DNA of 64,000 nucleotides. Source: Inonotus obliquus (Eukaryota > Basidiomycota > Agaricomycetes > Hymenochaetales > Hymenochaetaceae). The notes beneath the pieces are model-generated. The model ran no database searches. It worked only from the letters and a program-made list of their open reading frames with translations, and was not told the DNA's origin. The DNA lies in assembly GCA_032164295.1 (NCBI GenBank), contig JAJHTX010000004.1, positions 496,001 through 560,000 on the forward strand. The letters run 5' to 3'. Of this stretch, positions 48,301 to 60,485 are shown in pieces; position 1 is the first letter of the stretch, and every line of letters starts with the position of its first letter. A program made the position numbers and the translations under genes.

Positions 48301-50782
48301 CTTCAAGTATCAAGAAGTGAATGGGAAGATTGCGTTGAAGATGACATCTCCGCTGCGGATATCGATTCTGAGCGAGACTCAGATGAGGAGGACCAGAATT
48401 TCAACGACTACGATCACGTCGACTCCGTCTCCCGCCCTTCAACTCCTCTTGCGTCCCACCTACCACTTGGACCTACACTCTTATCGACACGATTCCAACA
48501 TTCGCTCTTACTCCCGCTCTCACTGAACCTCCGACCACCAGGAGCTTCCTCTCTCGATTTGGCATCTCCTCTTCCCAACACTGTGCCTACGCCAGTGTCA
48601 CCTGCTGCAGTGGCAGGTTCGAGAAGCGAGAAGTCGAAGGTGCTGGAGGCCATCATGCGCCCCTTTATTTTGGAGGTTGTCGAGAATGCTGTTTGGGAAA
48701 GTGCATGGCGCGCTGCTTCTGTTAGCCAGGCTCCCATTTGGAGAGAGGTCGAGTTCGAGCGAGCCGCTGCGAAATGCTTCTTCTCAATTGGACAACTGGG
48801 TGATCCTATGAATTTACAATCATTCTCTTCACTTGGTGAGTTGAGACGGCATATCTTCTATTCATCAGTGATTCTAATCTTGGTCAATACCTTCAGTAAA
48901 TTCTGCCCCTGAAGGTGACAACTCTAGGACTTCCAGATTGGCACTTAGGCCGTTGGAACAACCGATGTTCACCGTCGGTAAAGCGGACGTCTCAGTTAAT
49001 ATGTTACCCACAGCACTTCGACTTTGGTCGAAGATGGGTCTGACACCTCGGAGTGGACCGAAAAATGTGACGGCTTTCGTATTATACGAAGACGACAGCA
49101 GACCACTGGCCGAAGTAGAGAAATGGATCAATCACATTTCTTATCTCTATGGAGTACGTCTGTTTTCTAGTAAGATTGAGAACGCAGATTAAACGTGACA
49201 TTCCAGACCAAAGGGTATGGAATGCATGCACTGGGGAAATCTAGTATGTGCTTGAGGGATGGCCTCGTTCCCATCCGTCATTCAACTTTCCGCAAGACCT
49301 CGAGTGAGTAAATAGACTTTCTGTCCCGCTCTCAAAAATCCACTTACGTGGTTAACAGCTTCCCTTCTGGACTCTCTCGGGACTTTCATATCTCCATTGG
49401 TGATTTATGTCGTGGTACCTAGCCATCTTCTTTCATTCAGTTCTCCGATCTTGCGACAACTATATCAAACTATTAACCGAGTTTCATCAAGCCGCAAAGA
49501 TGACGATGCTCCTGTCTGCTTTCATTTTGTTCCCGATTCCCTGCTCAACTTTAAAGACGATATCGTCACCGTGTCTCAGCTCGAGACGCTTGTCGATAAC
49601 GTTTATAACCGCATACCCAGACCAATTGACCGGTTCATATCTCGTCCGCTCTTCGAACATAATAAGAAGGCGCGAAAATACTTCGAAGCTCCTTCGTTCA
49701 CTCTCGCGCGTTCATCCCTTCCATCGACATCCCTCTTCTTCCAATATCCTCCTCCGGATTTATCCTCCATCGAGCGAGGCATATTCCTTCATGTTGGCTA
49801 TAAATTATCAAAGTGCAGGAAATGGCTAGTTGCAGCGTGCCTAGATCAAAGAGGGGAGAGTCACGGGCTAGGAGTATGGCTCATGGGGGAGGAGGTTGAC
49901 TACAAGCAGATTGTAGGTCAGGTATGGAGCTTCTTGCTCGACTATGTGAAGAGGGCGAATCTTGAATGGAGGGTTGCGGTTGCGAAATTGGGGATTATCG
50001 AGGAGGCTGAGCTTTTAGGTGAGATGCAGCGTTTTGTTTTGCCGATACAACCCTGACCCAGTTTATAAGCTTGGGATACCCTCCTTGACAATTCATCAAG
50101 CCGAAGTCAAGTACCACCAATGCATGTCTCCCTCCTCTGCGTTGATGACGAGTCGGGCTGGTCGGTAGTAGAAGACGAATCTCCAGCTCCTCAGAAAGCA
50201 CCATCAAGTGTTGACTCTCATGGAAAGGGCATCGCCCAGATGTCAAACCAAGGGTCAGGGCAAGGTTCAGGCGGAGGTGTCCAGGGACAAGGACAGCTGG
50301 TCACCTCGGCGAACTCGACGTACATCATATCTTCCTTACGTTGTCCCCTCTCGTCTACCACCAATCACGATTTCGGTGTCGCGCAGTACATCCTTGAAGA
50401 CGATGACTCAATTCCTCGGCTACCCAACACAGAGTATTTTCGTCCTTTGCTTTCGTCGGTCCTCATTACCGTTCCACCTTCGTCCTCAACCAGGAAGTGT
50501 CCACAACTACATGCACAATACATCCACCTCCTCCAATCTTCTATTCCAGTAGTATCTCGCAGCTCCAACTTCATATCTACTTCAGCCTCACCTCTGACAA
50601 AGACTCCACAAGAGAACCTGGATGATATAAGTCGAAACTACCATGAGCTGGGCGTTCTCACTCAAGCTCGATGGCCACACTTAAATTTACGAAGGTCGAC
50701 TGTCCTTCCGTATCATCTTGCCGCGCTACGTCTGGTTGATTCTACGCTTGAGATGAGCGACGTGTTCAATGGGTCCGAGTAA
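45386..50782 (+). CDS. med13: Mediator complex subunit 13 (CDK8 kinase module)
   Basis: The largest subunit of the Mediator kinase module (yeast SSN2/SRB9), linking CDK8-cyclin C to core Mediator. From ATG 45386: MTSKSGVKRAGLPSPPSSTS, FIVHYAVYAAHHAAQNHVDI, then several short exons (RIYIHAVLRARCNGDQLRPV, VARRFGTGFLWGPSASSVHW). A 2.5-kb exon begins LYYCHFDVNLYPSGIALYPH. It contains a Ser/Pro-rich disordered region and the family block DPIRFSKRFNSVDAKYATGK. The C-terminal PIWI-like region has LIGPLKVTTLGLPDW-like sequence near 48900, then LRLWSKMGLTPRSGPKNVTA, VCFHFVPDSLL, KCRKWLVAACLDQRGESHGL, PPMHVSLLCVDDESGW and TQARWPHLNLRRSTVLPYHL. It ends MSDVFNGSE, stop 50780-50782. The exact borders of the exons at 45840-46320 are uncertain. 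About 1,500 residues. Confidence 0.88.
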
Positions 50783-51115
50783 TCTATCTTTTTCGTCCCC
50801 GTCGTCTTTCCCTTTTCCCTTTTGGACGATTGGCTTCCTCCCTTCCTTGTTCTCGTATGCTGTGTAGTCCTTTCTTTCAGTTTTCCTCGCTGCACGTTTC
50901 TGCTCTCTCACCCCTTCATCTTCTCTTGCTTTTTTATTCTACATCATAAACACTTACTTAGACAGCACAATCTGTACGCATCATGACGAACTGTGCAACC
51001 TGTACATTATCACGCACTAGCATTACGACACGCTACTAATAAATGACATGCACTACCACTAATACTGTCTCTGGTCGTCTTCCAACAACCAACGACGATC
51101 CAGTCCAATCTCTCC
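50783..51115. other. Convergent gap, MED13 / BIG1-VOA1 gene
   Basis: This 333-bp gap, with T-rich sequence, lies between two converging genes. It probably contains both 3' UTRs. Nothing else is visible. Confidence 0.5.
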
Positions 51116-52248
51116 TCACTGTTGCTTCTTCGACTGGGTAACGCCGCGTGGCGCATCCAGCCGTACAGGACTCTGAATACCTGCCAAAGCTTGCACGCTA
51201 ATTAATATAACCGGAAGAAGTATGAATAACGTGATTAGGAGAGTAACGATGAGTCCGGGCGTGAGGAGTTGGTAGCGTGCTAGGATACCGCCCTCAGTTG
51301 AACTTGAATTTGACGGTGCGAATGCGAAAGGTCGACCTCCTTGGTCTGTTTCAGTTGACTGGCGTTTGGACAAGGGGGAGGAAGATGAAGAGAAAGAGCC
51401 GGTGTAGATAATGAGGTGATTCGGGAATGTAGATTCGATTTTCTCGAGTGTTCGGCTCACAGTGCTCTCTGTTCATCAAGCGAGACGTCAGCGGCAGTAT
51501 CGAAGCCAGATCTCAAGCATAGAAAGATAACATACCAACTTCCTCCATCCTATACTTCCTCCAACTACCATCTCCGTATACCTCGGGGAGACTAAGATAG
51601 AACACACTCTTTTTCCTCTCCTCTTCACCGCCCAAGTCAAACCCATCTGCAGTTACCCAAGTCATACTCGCACCACATCTCCTCGCGAATTCTTCAAGAA
51701 TGTTTTCAAACGAAATCTCCTCCGAGTCGCTCTCATGGTTCACGTGTCGCTTGACGTAGGGTATCTGCGCCGACCTTCGCGCAGCTTTCAGTCGCGTTGG
51801 GATGGAGGACGAGGAGGGTAGATGTCGAAGGTCGGTTGCGTGCAACTTTAGTAGTAATTTCATCAGAACTTCAGCTATTCAGAGAGGAATCAAAGGTATA
51901 CGCACCCCAGGATGTTCAAACACAGCCAACGCATCAAAACTACACACATCCTCTCCTCTCCCATTCCCATCCAACCCAAGTAACTTCTCTACACCTCCTT
52001 CTCGTACACCAACACTACTCGACTCAGTCAGAGCTCCAAGCAGCGAGTTCCTGTTCCCCCGGGATTCCAAGTCAGTAAAAGCGCCACATTAAGAGAGAAC
52101 GAAAGGAGCCCAGGAGAGCAATCCCAAAGCAGGCCAGAACTCACTCATGAGAGGACCAAGCAACTAAAGGTATCGTGTCATAGAAAGCCTGCGAAAGTGG
52201 CAGGAGGGTGAAGAGAGCTGTTGCTGCTGCTGCTAATCTTGCGAGCAT
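51116..52248 (-). CDS. BIG1/VOA1-family ER membrane protein (V-ATPase S1-like TM domain)
   Basis: Members are type I ER proteins involved in V-ATPase assembly (VOA1/Ac45) or beta-1,6-glucan synthesis (BIG1). ATG 52248 opens a signal peptide (MLARLAAAATALFTLLPLSQ) followed by AFYDTIPLVAWSS. Further exons give SFDALAVFEHPG, FENILEEFARRCGASMTWV, KKSVFYLSLPEV and VSRTLEKIESTFPNHLIIYT. A single TM helix then precedes the short tail: YQLLTPGLIVTLLITLFILL, IQSPVRLDAP and VTQSKKQQ, stop 51116-51118. The LTPGLI...TM...IQSPVRLDAP pattern is the conserved C-terminal domain of the V-ATPase S1/VOA1 family. About 320 residues in four to five exons. I cannot separate BIG1 from VOA1 by eye. Confidence 0.75.
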
Positions 52249-53230
52249 ACTACCTCTGAGCAATCGGAACTATAGCTAAATTCCTGTTGAGCACGATGCG
52301 ATGTGTGCAACCGGGAGCTGGTGAAGAGAGTTTCGCACAGTCACGTTTGTAATCAAGGCACGTGCGCATAGCAAAACACCGAAGAACTGGTGACTGGCAA
52401 TCCCCTATCTTCAATCAAGAACTTCTACTTCTAAGAAAAATCCGAACTGAGTGCCAGGATACACAGAAACATGCTTCAACAGGGCTATGCGACTTCAATT
52501 GGCAGGGTGCAAACTGCGTAGCTGCATTCGTACTGAGGTTCAGGCTGAGCTATATATAGCAACATCAGACAATGCAACCAGAATCATACAAAGCTCATTC
52601 CAAAAGCAGAAGATTCCTAATCGCTGAAAGCAAGCATTGTAACTCAGACCCCAGCCATCCAGTGCAACTCAGAAATAGGTAACGAGAGGAGAAACTCAAT
52701 AACGCTGTGTACATACACGCGTTCACCATGAAGAAAGTCCATTTCCGCGCCGGGAGGTACGTTATGTCTAAACCGAGGACGGATGTTTGCTGAGTGCCGA
52801 GAGATTCAGTAGCAGACAAAGCAGTGAGCGCTTGAAAAGTTTTCGGATCGCAATTCATTCATGATGCGGAGAACTTGTCTCCTTCCAAGGTAGGTGTGCC
52901 GGACAAAAGCAGAAAGTAATAACGACCTTCACACGAGGGATTGAGGGGGTAACCTCGGACAGTGAACTTGATGGCACTGGCAAGTGTCCAGAAGTGAAGG
53001 AGTCACAATGGGAAACTGAGAAACCGAACGGGGAGAGAGGGGTGTGAGAATATGTCGCATAATCGTTAAAAATTGGCAAACTCCATGACACTGGGTTAGC
53101 TCATCTTGCTTGGCTCGATATAATAATCCTTGTTGAGCCTATCATGGCACGTACGACCACATCGAATGGTACTTGTAGTTCTAGTCTAGTATTTGGTATA
53201 AGAAGTCCAAAAGCAGTGATTCCGAGTCCT
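52249..53230. other. Intergenic region, BIG1-VOA1 upstream / lipase downstream
   Basis: This 982-bp region lies between two minus-strand genes. Short frames at 52595-52858 and 52855-53091 show no family resemblance or clear splice partners. No RNA gene or repeat was seen. Confidence 0.5.
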
Positions 53231-55593
53231 CTACGATGCATCTATCAGCCTGACTGTAACCTCCTCATCTTCTCCCGATGCATTGTCTTTATCAAGCTCG
53301 TCCAAACTTAGCTGGGTATCTGTATCTGTAGTCATGTCCTTGTCTGTCCGTGTCTTCTCAATATCTTCTACGAATAGGGAAAAGCACCACTCTACGGCTT
53401 CGGCTATCATTCATGTGTCAATACTCATTCAGATAGCAGAATCGTGATATCATAAAATTACCCGCGAGGTAGAAATCGCAATGCTAACCGCGCCAATTAT
53501 GCATCAGCTCCTGTTGCACCTAGGAGACAAACGCAACCGCATCACTTACCTCACTCTGGCCCAACTTACACACTCTCACAAGCTTCACCGTCCTCTCACG
53601 CTCCCGGATCCTCTCCAGTAGTGGCTCAGTCGCAACAAGATAATCTTTCCCGCCATAGTAGATCGCCAAGGGAGGAAAGTGCTCGTCAAACCACTGAGGT
53701 AGCGAGTCGTCCATAGTGCATTTGCGCTGGGCAAATCCTCCACTTCCGCACCACCTTTGAACGTATCGCTCAATATAGTGGCGGGCGGATATTCTAAGAG
53801 TGGAGAACGTACCAGAATATACTTGCGGAGCTATACAGCCGAGTTAGACAAGTGTACACGAATGGGACGTGTACTATCTCACCTCACGGGTGTAGGAGTG
53901 AAGCGAAAGATCTTCACTTTCCGCCTCTTTAACCTATGCCGATACAGCATCAGCACTTTATCAGTAATATTAACCTTCCTTCACGGTTTAAAGGAGTCCT
54001 TACCAGTTCGCATCCGTCCACGAGAAGAGATACGCAAACATTACATATCCCACGAAGGCAAAGGGTTTGGGGGGCACCCAATCATAGGAGTACCGCATGA
54101 GCGGAATGAAGTCCAAAATACCTAACATTCGTTCAGTCATTATCACCAAGTCCCTTGATAGATATCGTAAAACAGCTACTTACCAAATAGCATCCTCCAC
54201 CGCTTCCACTCGATCTTGCTGAGGAGATTGAAGGGAAAGCCATGTGTCAACGGTCCAGCATAGACAACAGGTGCAAGTGCAATAAGACATGATATTTTCG
54301 ACCCAAGTTCTGGGCACATTCCTTCGCTCAGTGCGAGAAGCGCGATGCCATTGCCTTGGGAGTGGCCAATGAACGCAATCTAGGGAGAGGTGAGATGTCA
54401 ATAAGAGGGAAATGCGATACATTGCGAAATACCCAACCTTGTCGTATCCAGTCGCGTCACAAACGTATTCTACGAGTGCAGGAAAGTCATACATCGCCAG
54501 CTCGCGAATGGTCCAATCTACACGTGATTGATCTTAGACACGAATTTACAAATTAGATAGCAACGATACACACCCCAAAAGCGAGGATCACCCCGACTTA
54601 AGGTTCTATGACCCATATTGAATACGCCGCGAGAATTACCAAGAAACACCTGATATCCACTACATTCTCACTTGCAGTTAATCATAGCCATGAAAGAATA
54701 TTCCAGGTTCACTTACGCGTGCTCCGATAACCAGAAAGCGAGAGAACGTTCCTCTGACGTTATGAAAGCGCCGGAAGATTGGAAAAGACCTGGATGAAGC
54801 ATTAAGCCGACGTCAATACGACATATTTGAATGCGTACCGTGAAGAATCAGCACGGGAAACCCGCCTGAAATAATGCCAAGTCAGTAGATGCGTAGACTA
54901 AGGAGATACGATTCACCTTTCCCGTTTGGTTGAGGCTTATGTCGTGGGTTTACAACTCGATGAACCCTTCGATCAGATTGATAAGATAAGAATGCTCGTG
55001 GAGCTCACAGGTACCAAAGGTGCCTACCTCAGATAGAACCCATCCTCCGTCTCAACCTCCTCGTCAACAATATCATACCCTTCACCAGCCTGTTGCGCAT
55101 AATACCTCACATCCTTCGTGCACTTCTCCTTCAAATAGCGAGGGTTATCCCAGGGGAACGACGCCGGCTTAACGGGTCTAAGGTACTTTGGAAGTCTCGC
55201 AGATATGTCTGCTAGTAATGCCCACGTGACGACGCCAGCGAGGAATATAGAGGAGAAAAGAATCGAGGTGAGCTGACTTAGGGAAAGAAGAAGACGATTT
55301 TTAAGCGTTGGTCGATACCAACGTGCCTCGCTATGTACAGGTGCGATGAACGAGACAGGTCTGCCTGAAGATTTGGCGTTTCCATTGGGAAAAGCAGTGC
55401 GTAAAGACGGTCTAGACGCGCTCGAAAGCAAAGTAGGATCGATCTCTACATGGGTATTCTTGGTATTGTATTTCACTTTGCCCGAGGCTGACAATGAACG
55501 AGATCCAGAAGGACTAGAACGAGCACCGTAGTCACCGACAACGATCGAGTTTAGAGTTGTTGCATCTGTTATCCTAGCACTCGGGATGCGCAT
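53231..55593 (-). CDS. Membrane-associated alpha/beta-hydrolase lipase (acid lipase/steryl ester hydrolase type)
   Basis: Predicted to hydrolyse neutral lipids such as steryl or glyceryl esters. From ATG 55593 (MRIPSARITDATTLNSIVVG) a Ser-rich cytosolic head leads to a membrane segment (LLSLSQLTSILFSSIFLAGV, then VTWALLA). Then come EEVETEDGFYLR and, over many short exons, FPVLILHGLFQSSGAFITS, YQVFLGNSRGVFNMGHRTLS, IRELAMYDFPALVEYVCDAT and IAFIGHSQGNGIALLALSEG (nucleophile Ser in GHSQG). Next are LAPVVYAGPLTHGFPFNLL, PPLAIYYGGKDYLVATEPLL (acid Asp) and the short exon HCDFYLA (His). The tail is acidic and ends VRLIDAS, stop 53231-53233. The full Ser-Asp-His triad is present. About twelve exons. 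It is divergent from KGD4 across 277 bp. Confidence 0.87.
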
Positions 55594-55870
55594 GGCGGTG
55601 TGCTGCGGTGTTGTTTGACCCTCTGTGAAGGGGGTATAAGCGATGGTAGTTGGTAGCAAAGGGGCATGTGGAAGCACAGGGGAAAAGGGTGGCACTCGCA
55701 ATATTCACCAGCCAGGGATGTAGCAATGACGAAATCAGCAACGCCGATCACAATTTAGTCGATCACTCTCGTCAGGTGTCCGTTTCATCGCCACGTACAG
55801 TACAATTTCCTTTTCATCCTCATCCTCACCGTTGTTCGTAGTCGCAAGAGCCGACGCAGACATATTGGCA

Positions 55871-56343
55871 ATGAGACCTACACTACGTGTCTTGCACGTA
55901 CACAGACCACTTATTCACTTCCTCGGTAAACGCAAATGGCCAGCAAGTACGTCACACTATCATCTCCTCGCTCTTACACACGCTCAGCTCATCTCTCATG
56001 CTATTCCTCTATTGATTGACAGCCCCCGAACCACCGCACCCTCATCCTGCAGGTCCACCAGACTACAAAGCTCATTTCTCCGACTTTCTCAAGAAATTCG
56101 AAAATTCCGTTTCATTACACGCTGCACCTTCAAAACAGACGTCATCTTCCAGCAGCAGTCTATCGGAAGCTCCTGACGCATATAGGGAGTTCTGGCAGGC
56201 ACCTGAGCGCATTTGGAATCCGCGTGTGAGGAAATTGAGCGATGAGGAGACGGAAGCTATCTTGGTGAGTCTAAGGCTTATGGTCCCCGATGATACGCTA
56301 ACATTTGCTTCGTTTTCAGTCTGGAGGAGCTTCGTTGTACTAA
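55871..56343 (+). CDS. kgd4: KGD4/MRPS36, 2-oxoglutarate dehydrogenase E3-binding subunit
   Basis: A small mitochondrial protein that tethers E3 (lipoamide dehydrogenase) to the 2-oxoglutarate dehydrogenase complex; formerly called ribosomal protein YMR31/MRPS36. Three exons (55871-55946, 56023-56264, 56320-56343) total 342 nt, or 113 residues plus stop. They read MRPTLRVLHVHRPLIHFLGK, KWPATPEPPHPHPAGPPDYK, AYREFWQAPERIWNPRVRKL, EETEAIL and the final exon SGGASLY. The HxPLIxFxGKRxWP start, the PHPHP motif and the C-terminal SGGAS are family signatures. The last exon encodes only seven residues plus the stop. The N-terminus is a short presequence. Confidence 0.88.
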
Positions 56344-57664
56344 ATCAAACATAATAGAGCATTGATTGCTTGTTTCTATATTACGAATCAGATATGGTAT
56401 ACATCCCTGCAAGAATGCTCATCTCACCGATCCGATCCGGTCAGAGACTTCTTCCAAACGACCTTCTTCACATCACCTCTCTCCTGCTTCAGCACTACCC
56501 AAACGTTCAGTACTTCACGCCATCCGACCTCTGAAATAAGCCTTACCACTCAATTCCCCACCGTTCTTTCTCCAACTCGGGAACATCGGACATTTCTTCA
56601 GATATCCGTCACGTGTTAATTGGGTACGGGCACAAAATTTAGCTTCACGTTCTCGCTCTTTGAGAAAGCAAGGAAGGCGCTCGGAACGCGTATTTCTGTA
56701 GGTTTGTGTTTCTTGCGTATGTCTAATTGACCTCCAGTGCTCATGATGAAGACAGGCAATAAGGTAGAAGTCCGCGGAGTTTCTTCGTACAGTATGTTGG
56801 GCCTCACGGATGCCTAGCAACTTACATTAAGGGGTCAACTGAATTTTTCGTGGTACCACGGTTGAATCTGAATGGCTTCAAGTGCTATACCTTGAGGCCG
56901 ATATGTTCAGTTACTTATGGCTACCAACCAGTGTAAGTTCTATTCTAAAGCTACTCCCTCATCCATTTATACTGAGTGACATTCATAGGTTTCTTCCATG
57001 AACCACAATGGCGAGAGCCGAGAACATTATCGATGAGGTGGATGGACTGTGGGCTGCCATATATACTACTATACCGTATTGCAGTCGTGGGAAAATCTGT
57101 GGCTCACCATGTCACGAACTGACGTTATCCATGCATGACAAAGCCCAATCTGGCATACCACAGTAATTACATAATGCGTGACCACATACAAAGAGGAAGA
57201 GATTTCAATTAGCTTGTAGGGAAGATGGTACTAGTACTACAAAATTTGAGGGACATGAAGTGCCGACGAAGGATTGACTGAAGCATATCTCTAAGAGGAC
57301 ACCAATCATTTACACCTTCAGAAGTAGTTGAGAAGAGTGTGGTGGTAACAGAAAATATGGGTGGATTTCGAGTTGGTGAACGCAGGTCTGTGCTTCGTTC
57401 CGGCAACGTTTATCGAGGGACTAAAAATTTGGATGAGCACCGGGGCTGTGAAGAGGTCATATCGCAACAGTGTGTATGAGAAGAGGAGTCGGAATTATGC
57501 AAGTAGAAATTGTTGAAGATAGAAAAGAGGCCCAATAGTCTTTCGCGCTTTGCTTACATAAGAGGTGCTAAGACGTTATATACATATATAGGGCCGGCGG
57601 CATCCTTGGTCAAGGTGATTGATTTTTACTACTTACTAGCGACAAGGCTGAGACACTATCATCT
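56344..57664. other. Gene-poor 1.3-kb region, KGD4 / kinase
   Basis: This region lies between the housekeeping part and the accessory right end. I found no reading frame with recognisable content, even allowing short introns. Near 57580 is an AT run (atatacatatata) about 75 bp before the kinase ATG that could act as its TATA element. Confidence 0.5.
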
Positions 57665-59634
57665 ATGATGCTTTTGAAAGACTACCTTGAATCAAAGGCC
57701 GACTTCTACTCGCCACAACCAACCAGCACCCACAATAGTACTTCGGGCATAAACGATGCAGAGGTAATCCAGCTACTGCCAGAATGGCACCCTGTGGCAG
57801 CGTATCCTGACACCCGTATGGTTGACTCCCTCATCGAATCTCTCAATAATTGCATCGGTGATGCTGCAGTGCCAGAATCCTTAAAGGCCATTTTTGAAAT
57901 GAAGCGTGTACAAGACCCACAATCGTGGATTAGGAATGACGAGGAACCTGATGTGAGTAGCATATTCGATAGCAAGAGTACTAAGAGGCATCGACAGTGA
58001 CGTGCTCCTCCAGGCAAGTAATATGGTAATTAGTGGTGCTTTGTATTTAGCATCCCACTGCTCGACGGTTCTCGGTTACCCTTTCGCGATTCTTCCCCAG
58101 TGCAGGGCTACGAATTTTGCTTCAAAGGTCAACTTTCTATTTCGTGACGCCGAAAATAAGAAGGTTGTGGTTGAGGTACAGAGTCCGGGAGTTTTCTCAA
58201 TCGCAGAGTCGGTGTATTTCAGTGGAATGCGCGCGTTCCCGTTGAATTTGATGGAGCACAGACCTAATGTCGCTCGAAATGTCTTAAATAAGGTCCGCTT
58301 CAAATTTTCTTTTGAACGAGTCTTATTCGATACCTTCCTTGACAGCTGTGCCTCTGCATGGCTGCGCATCAAACAGAATGGGGTGCATTGACCTGCCATG
58401 ATAGATGGATCTTCATTCGTCTTCACAAAGCCTCAGATGTGCGTCCGGCGTACATCACATTCTCGACAGTCGAGGGTCAGACATCTAATACCAGGCCATT
58501 CCGTGCGCTTATGGGAATGATATTGGCAACAAAACGAGACATCGATGTCGAATCCCGTGCTGACTCTACAACTCAATTTACAGCAACCGAGGTGCGTACG
58601 GAGGAGGTCCAAGGAGTGCCATCACCCCAATCGCCAGTGAATCAATCGGACAAGGATTATGGTCCCAGATCATCCGAAGAGTCTTCCCAGGGAGAAAGGT
58701 CCCGACCACCAGAGCTCCGACCAGACCCACGGATTCTGTCGGCGCAACCCGATATCCTTGTGAGGGAAAACATTTATCATAACATCATCCATTGAATCAT
58801 TCCTTCTAAGTAGCTTGGTTGGTCCGAAGACGTGACACCCTCAAATAAGTGGCTCAGCCTTCATTCTGTTGATGTCGCAGAAGGATGTCCCTCCATAGGT
58901 TGCAAACCTGTTCGGCTTCGACTTCAGAGGGTGATTGGCATAGGCTCGACTGCATGCGTCTACGAGGCGAAGGTGGACAGCCCTGGGCAACATCATCAGT
59001 CATACGCCGTCAAAATGGTAAAGAAAGGCTGCGATGAGGAAGCAAGAGGCCACCTTGCGGGTTTGTATCAAGAATTCAAAGTTTATTGTATGATCGAGAA
59101 GGCCAGATCAGATGGTCGGCCAAACCATGTAACACCTCGCTGCTTCGGACTGTATGAGACGGACTTTACCGTCTCATTGGTGTTGGAGTATATGGGAGAG
59201 TCTCTGCCTGGACTGCAATGGCGAGGCTTGAATCGTATCGAGAAGTGAGTTGCGTGTCTCTTTTTCCGGCGTGAAGACTAAATAATTATTTCAGGCTTAG
59301 GCTGTTTACTGCTATCTGGGAACTTCACGCTATCGGTATCCGCCATGAAGATCTTGCACCGAGGAACGTCGTGCGCAGTCCCGATGGCACATTCAGAATT
59401 ATCAATTTTGCGCGGAGTACTCTTCATCAGTGTCAAGGACTCCGATCTGTTGGCCTCTCATCTTTGCCGGCGGATAATAAGAACAAGGAGCCGGGATGTG
59501 ATGAGCTTGAGTCGATATGGAGAGTGCTCGGCAAGCCAGGGCTTTCTCAACGTCCATCAAAGCCAGCTCGCCCTTTAAAGACGAATGCAAAAAAGGCTTC
59601 TCGTTGCAATAAAAGTCCTCTTGCAAGTTGTTAG
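57665..59634 (+). CDS. Basidiomycete-type protein kinase with an atypical N-terminal domain; probable pseudokinase
   Basis: Five exons (57665-57952, 58014-58292, 58346-58759, 58814-59244, 59295-59634) join in frame to 583 residues. The N-terminal 190 residues include VVVEVQSPGVFSIAESVYF and YPFAILPQCRATNFA, then MAAHQTEWGALTCHDRWIFI. This region resembles the nuclease-like module that precedes kinases in some fungal effector-like proteins. A Ser/Pro/Glu-rich linker follows. The kinase begins near residue 365: VIGIGSTACVYEAK (Gly loop), YAVKMVKK (ATP-anchoring Lys), LVLEYMGESLPG (hinge), IRHEDLAPRNVV (HxD catalytic loop, intact), then FRIINFARSTLHQC, where the DFG Asp is replaced by Asn (near residue 505). 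The stop is 59632-59634. Loss of the metal-binding Asp suggests reduced or absent catalysis. It stands next to an NLR-like gene. Confidence 0.75.
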
Positions 59635-60485
59635 TGTCATGACACGGCTCATGGGGGGCATATAGTTAAGGTAATAGGTCTCAGACTTCGCCAAGAGCTT
59701 GGTTCGGGTTTAACTTACGAATAGCATCTATAATGTCGTATTCTGTAATAAAAGTGTTATTGAATGTGAGTAGCAATATCATGCACATCAGGATATGATG
59801 CACGATAAAGTACGGGCGCATTCGCAGTGGTGGATTCTTTTCTGGTCAGATCAACTCGTCAAATCAACGCACCTTATAAATCATAACATCCCCCAACAAC
59901 ATGACATGCCTCGGATCAATACATTCCATGTTCCTTCACAATAAGCTCTGTCTCATTAACGATGTGCTCTAGCAGAACAGCAGCAGTTTCGAATAATTTT
60001 TTTCTCCACAATCACAGATGATACCGTCTGTGGTAATGACGCGTTGAAGGCCAATATTACTTAATGCCAGCAGGGTTCGGACCGGTGCAGTGGATCTAGG
60101 GCTGGCTCTCGAGAAAACCCGATTCCCACGCTTTGAAATCGACGAGCTCCTCAACGCAAATGCACATCCACAGCAACATGAGCAGTTGCTTCCAAGAGAT
60201 GAAATGCGAGAGTATTTCAAGGCCGTGTTGATGTACTGATACTTAGGCTTGGTCTTGGCCTTGGCCTTGATCTTCGTGGCTCTTTATAGCCATGCTCCTC
60301 CTTTCATTTGTATTGCTTATGGGCAGAGGCGCTCTGCCTCATGGCCAGGGCGTAGCAATATTGGACAAAGCCTTCCGTTTAATTTCGGATGTACCCATTG
60401 AGAAGGGTATGGTCAGGAGATGCACAAGGTGGCGAAAGGAAGATCCTATATAGGTCGAGGTCGATGTTCAACTCACCATCCCATC
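59635..60485. other. Region between kinase and NLR, with a possible coding remnant
   Basis: Mostly without coding signal. A plus-strand open stretch at about 60023-60240 reads DLGLALEKTRFPRFEIDELL, then QLLPRDEMREYFKAVLMY before a TGA, and has coding-like composition but no start codon. It may be the last exon of a decayed gene. The upstream 59650-60000 shows no partner exon that I can support. Confidence 0.35.

Noticed and set aside
56344..57664. Transposable element in the gene-poor gap
   Set aside because: I saw no terminal repeats, target-site duplication, transposase, reverse transcriptase or integrase motifs.
57953..58013. Frameshift between the first two parts of the kinase
   Set aside because: A 61-bp intron starting gtgagt and ending ctccag joins NDEEPD to ASNMVISG in frame, so no lesion is needed.
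60389..60485. Earlier start of the NLR in an open frame from about 60389
   Set aside because: That frame runs through the first intron. ATG 60486 followed by the 60511-60563 intron gives a clean C2-domain start (MATHYLLE then VLRAEGV).
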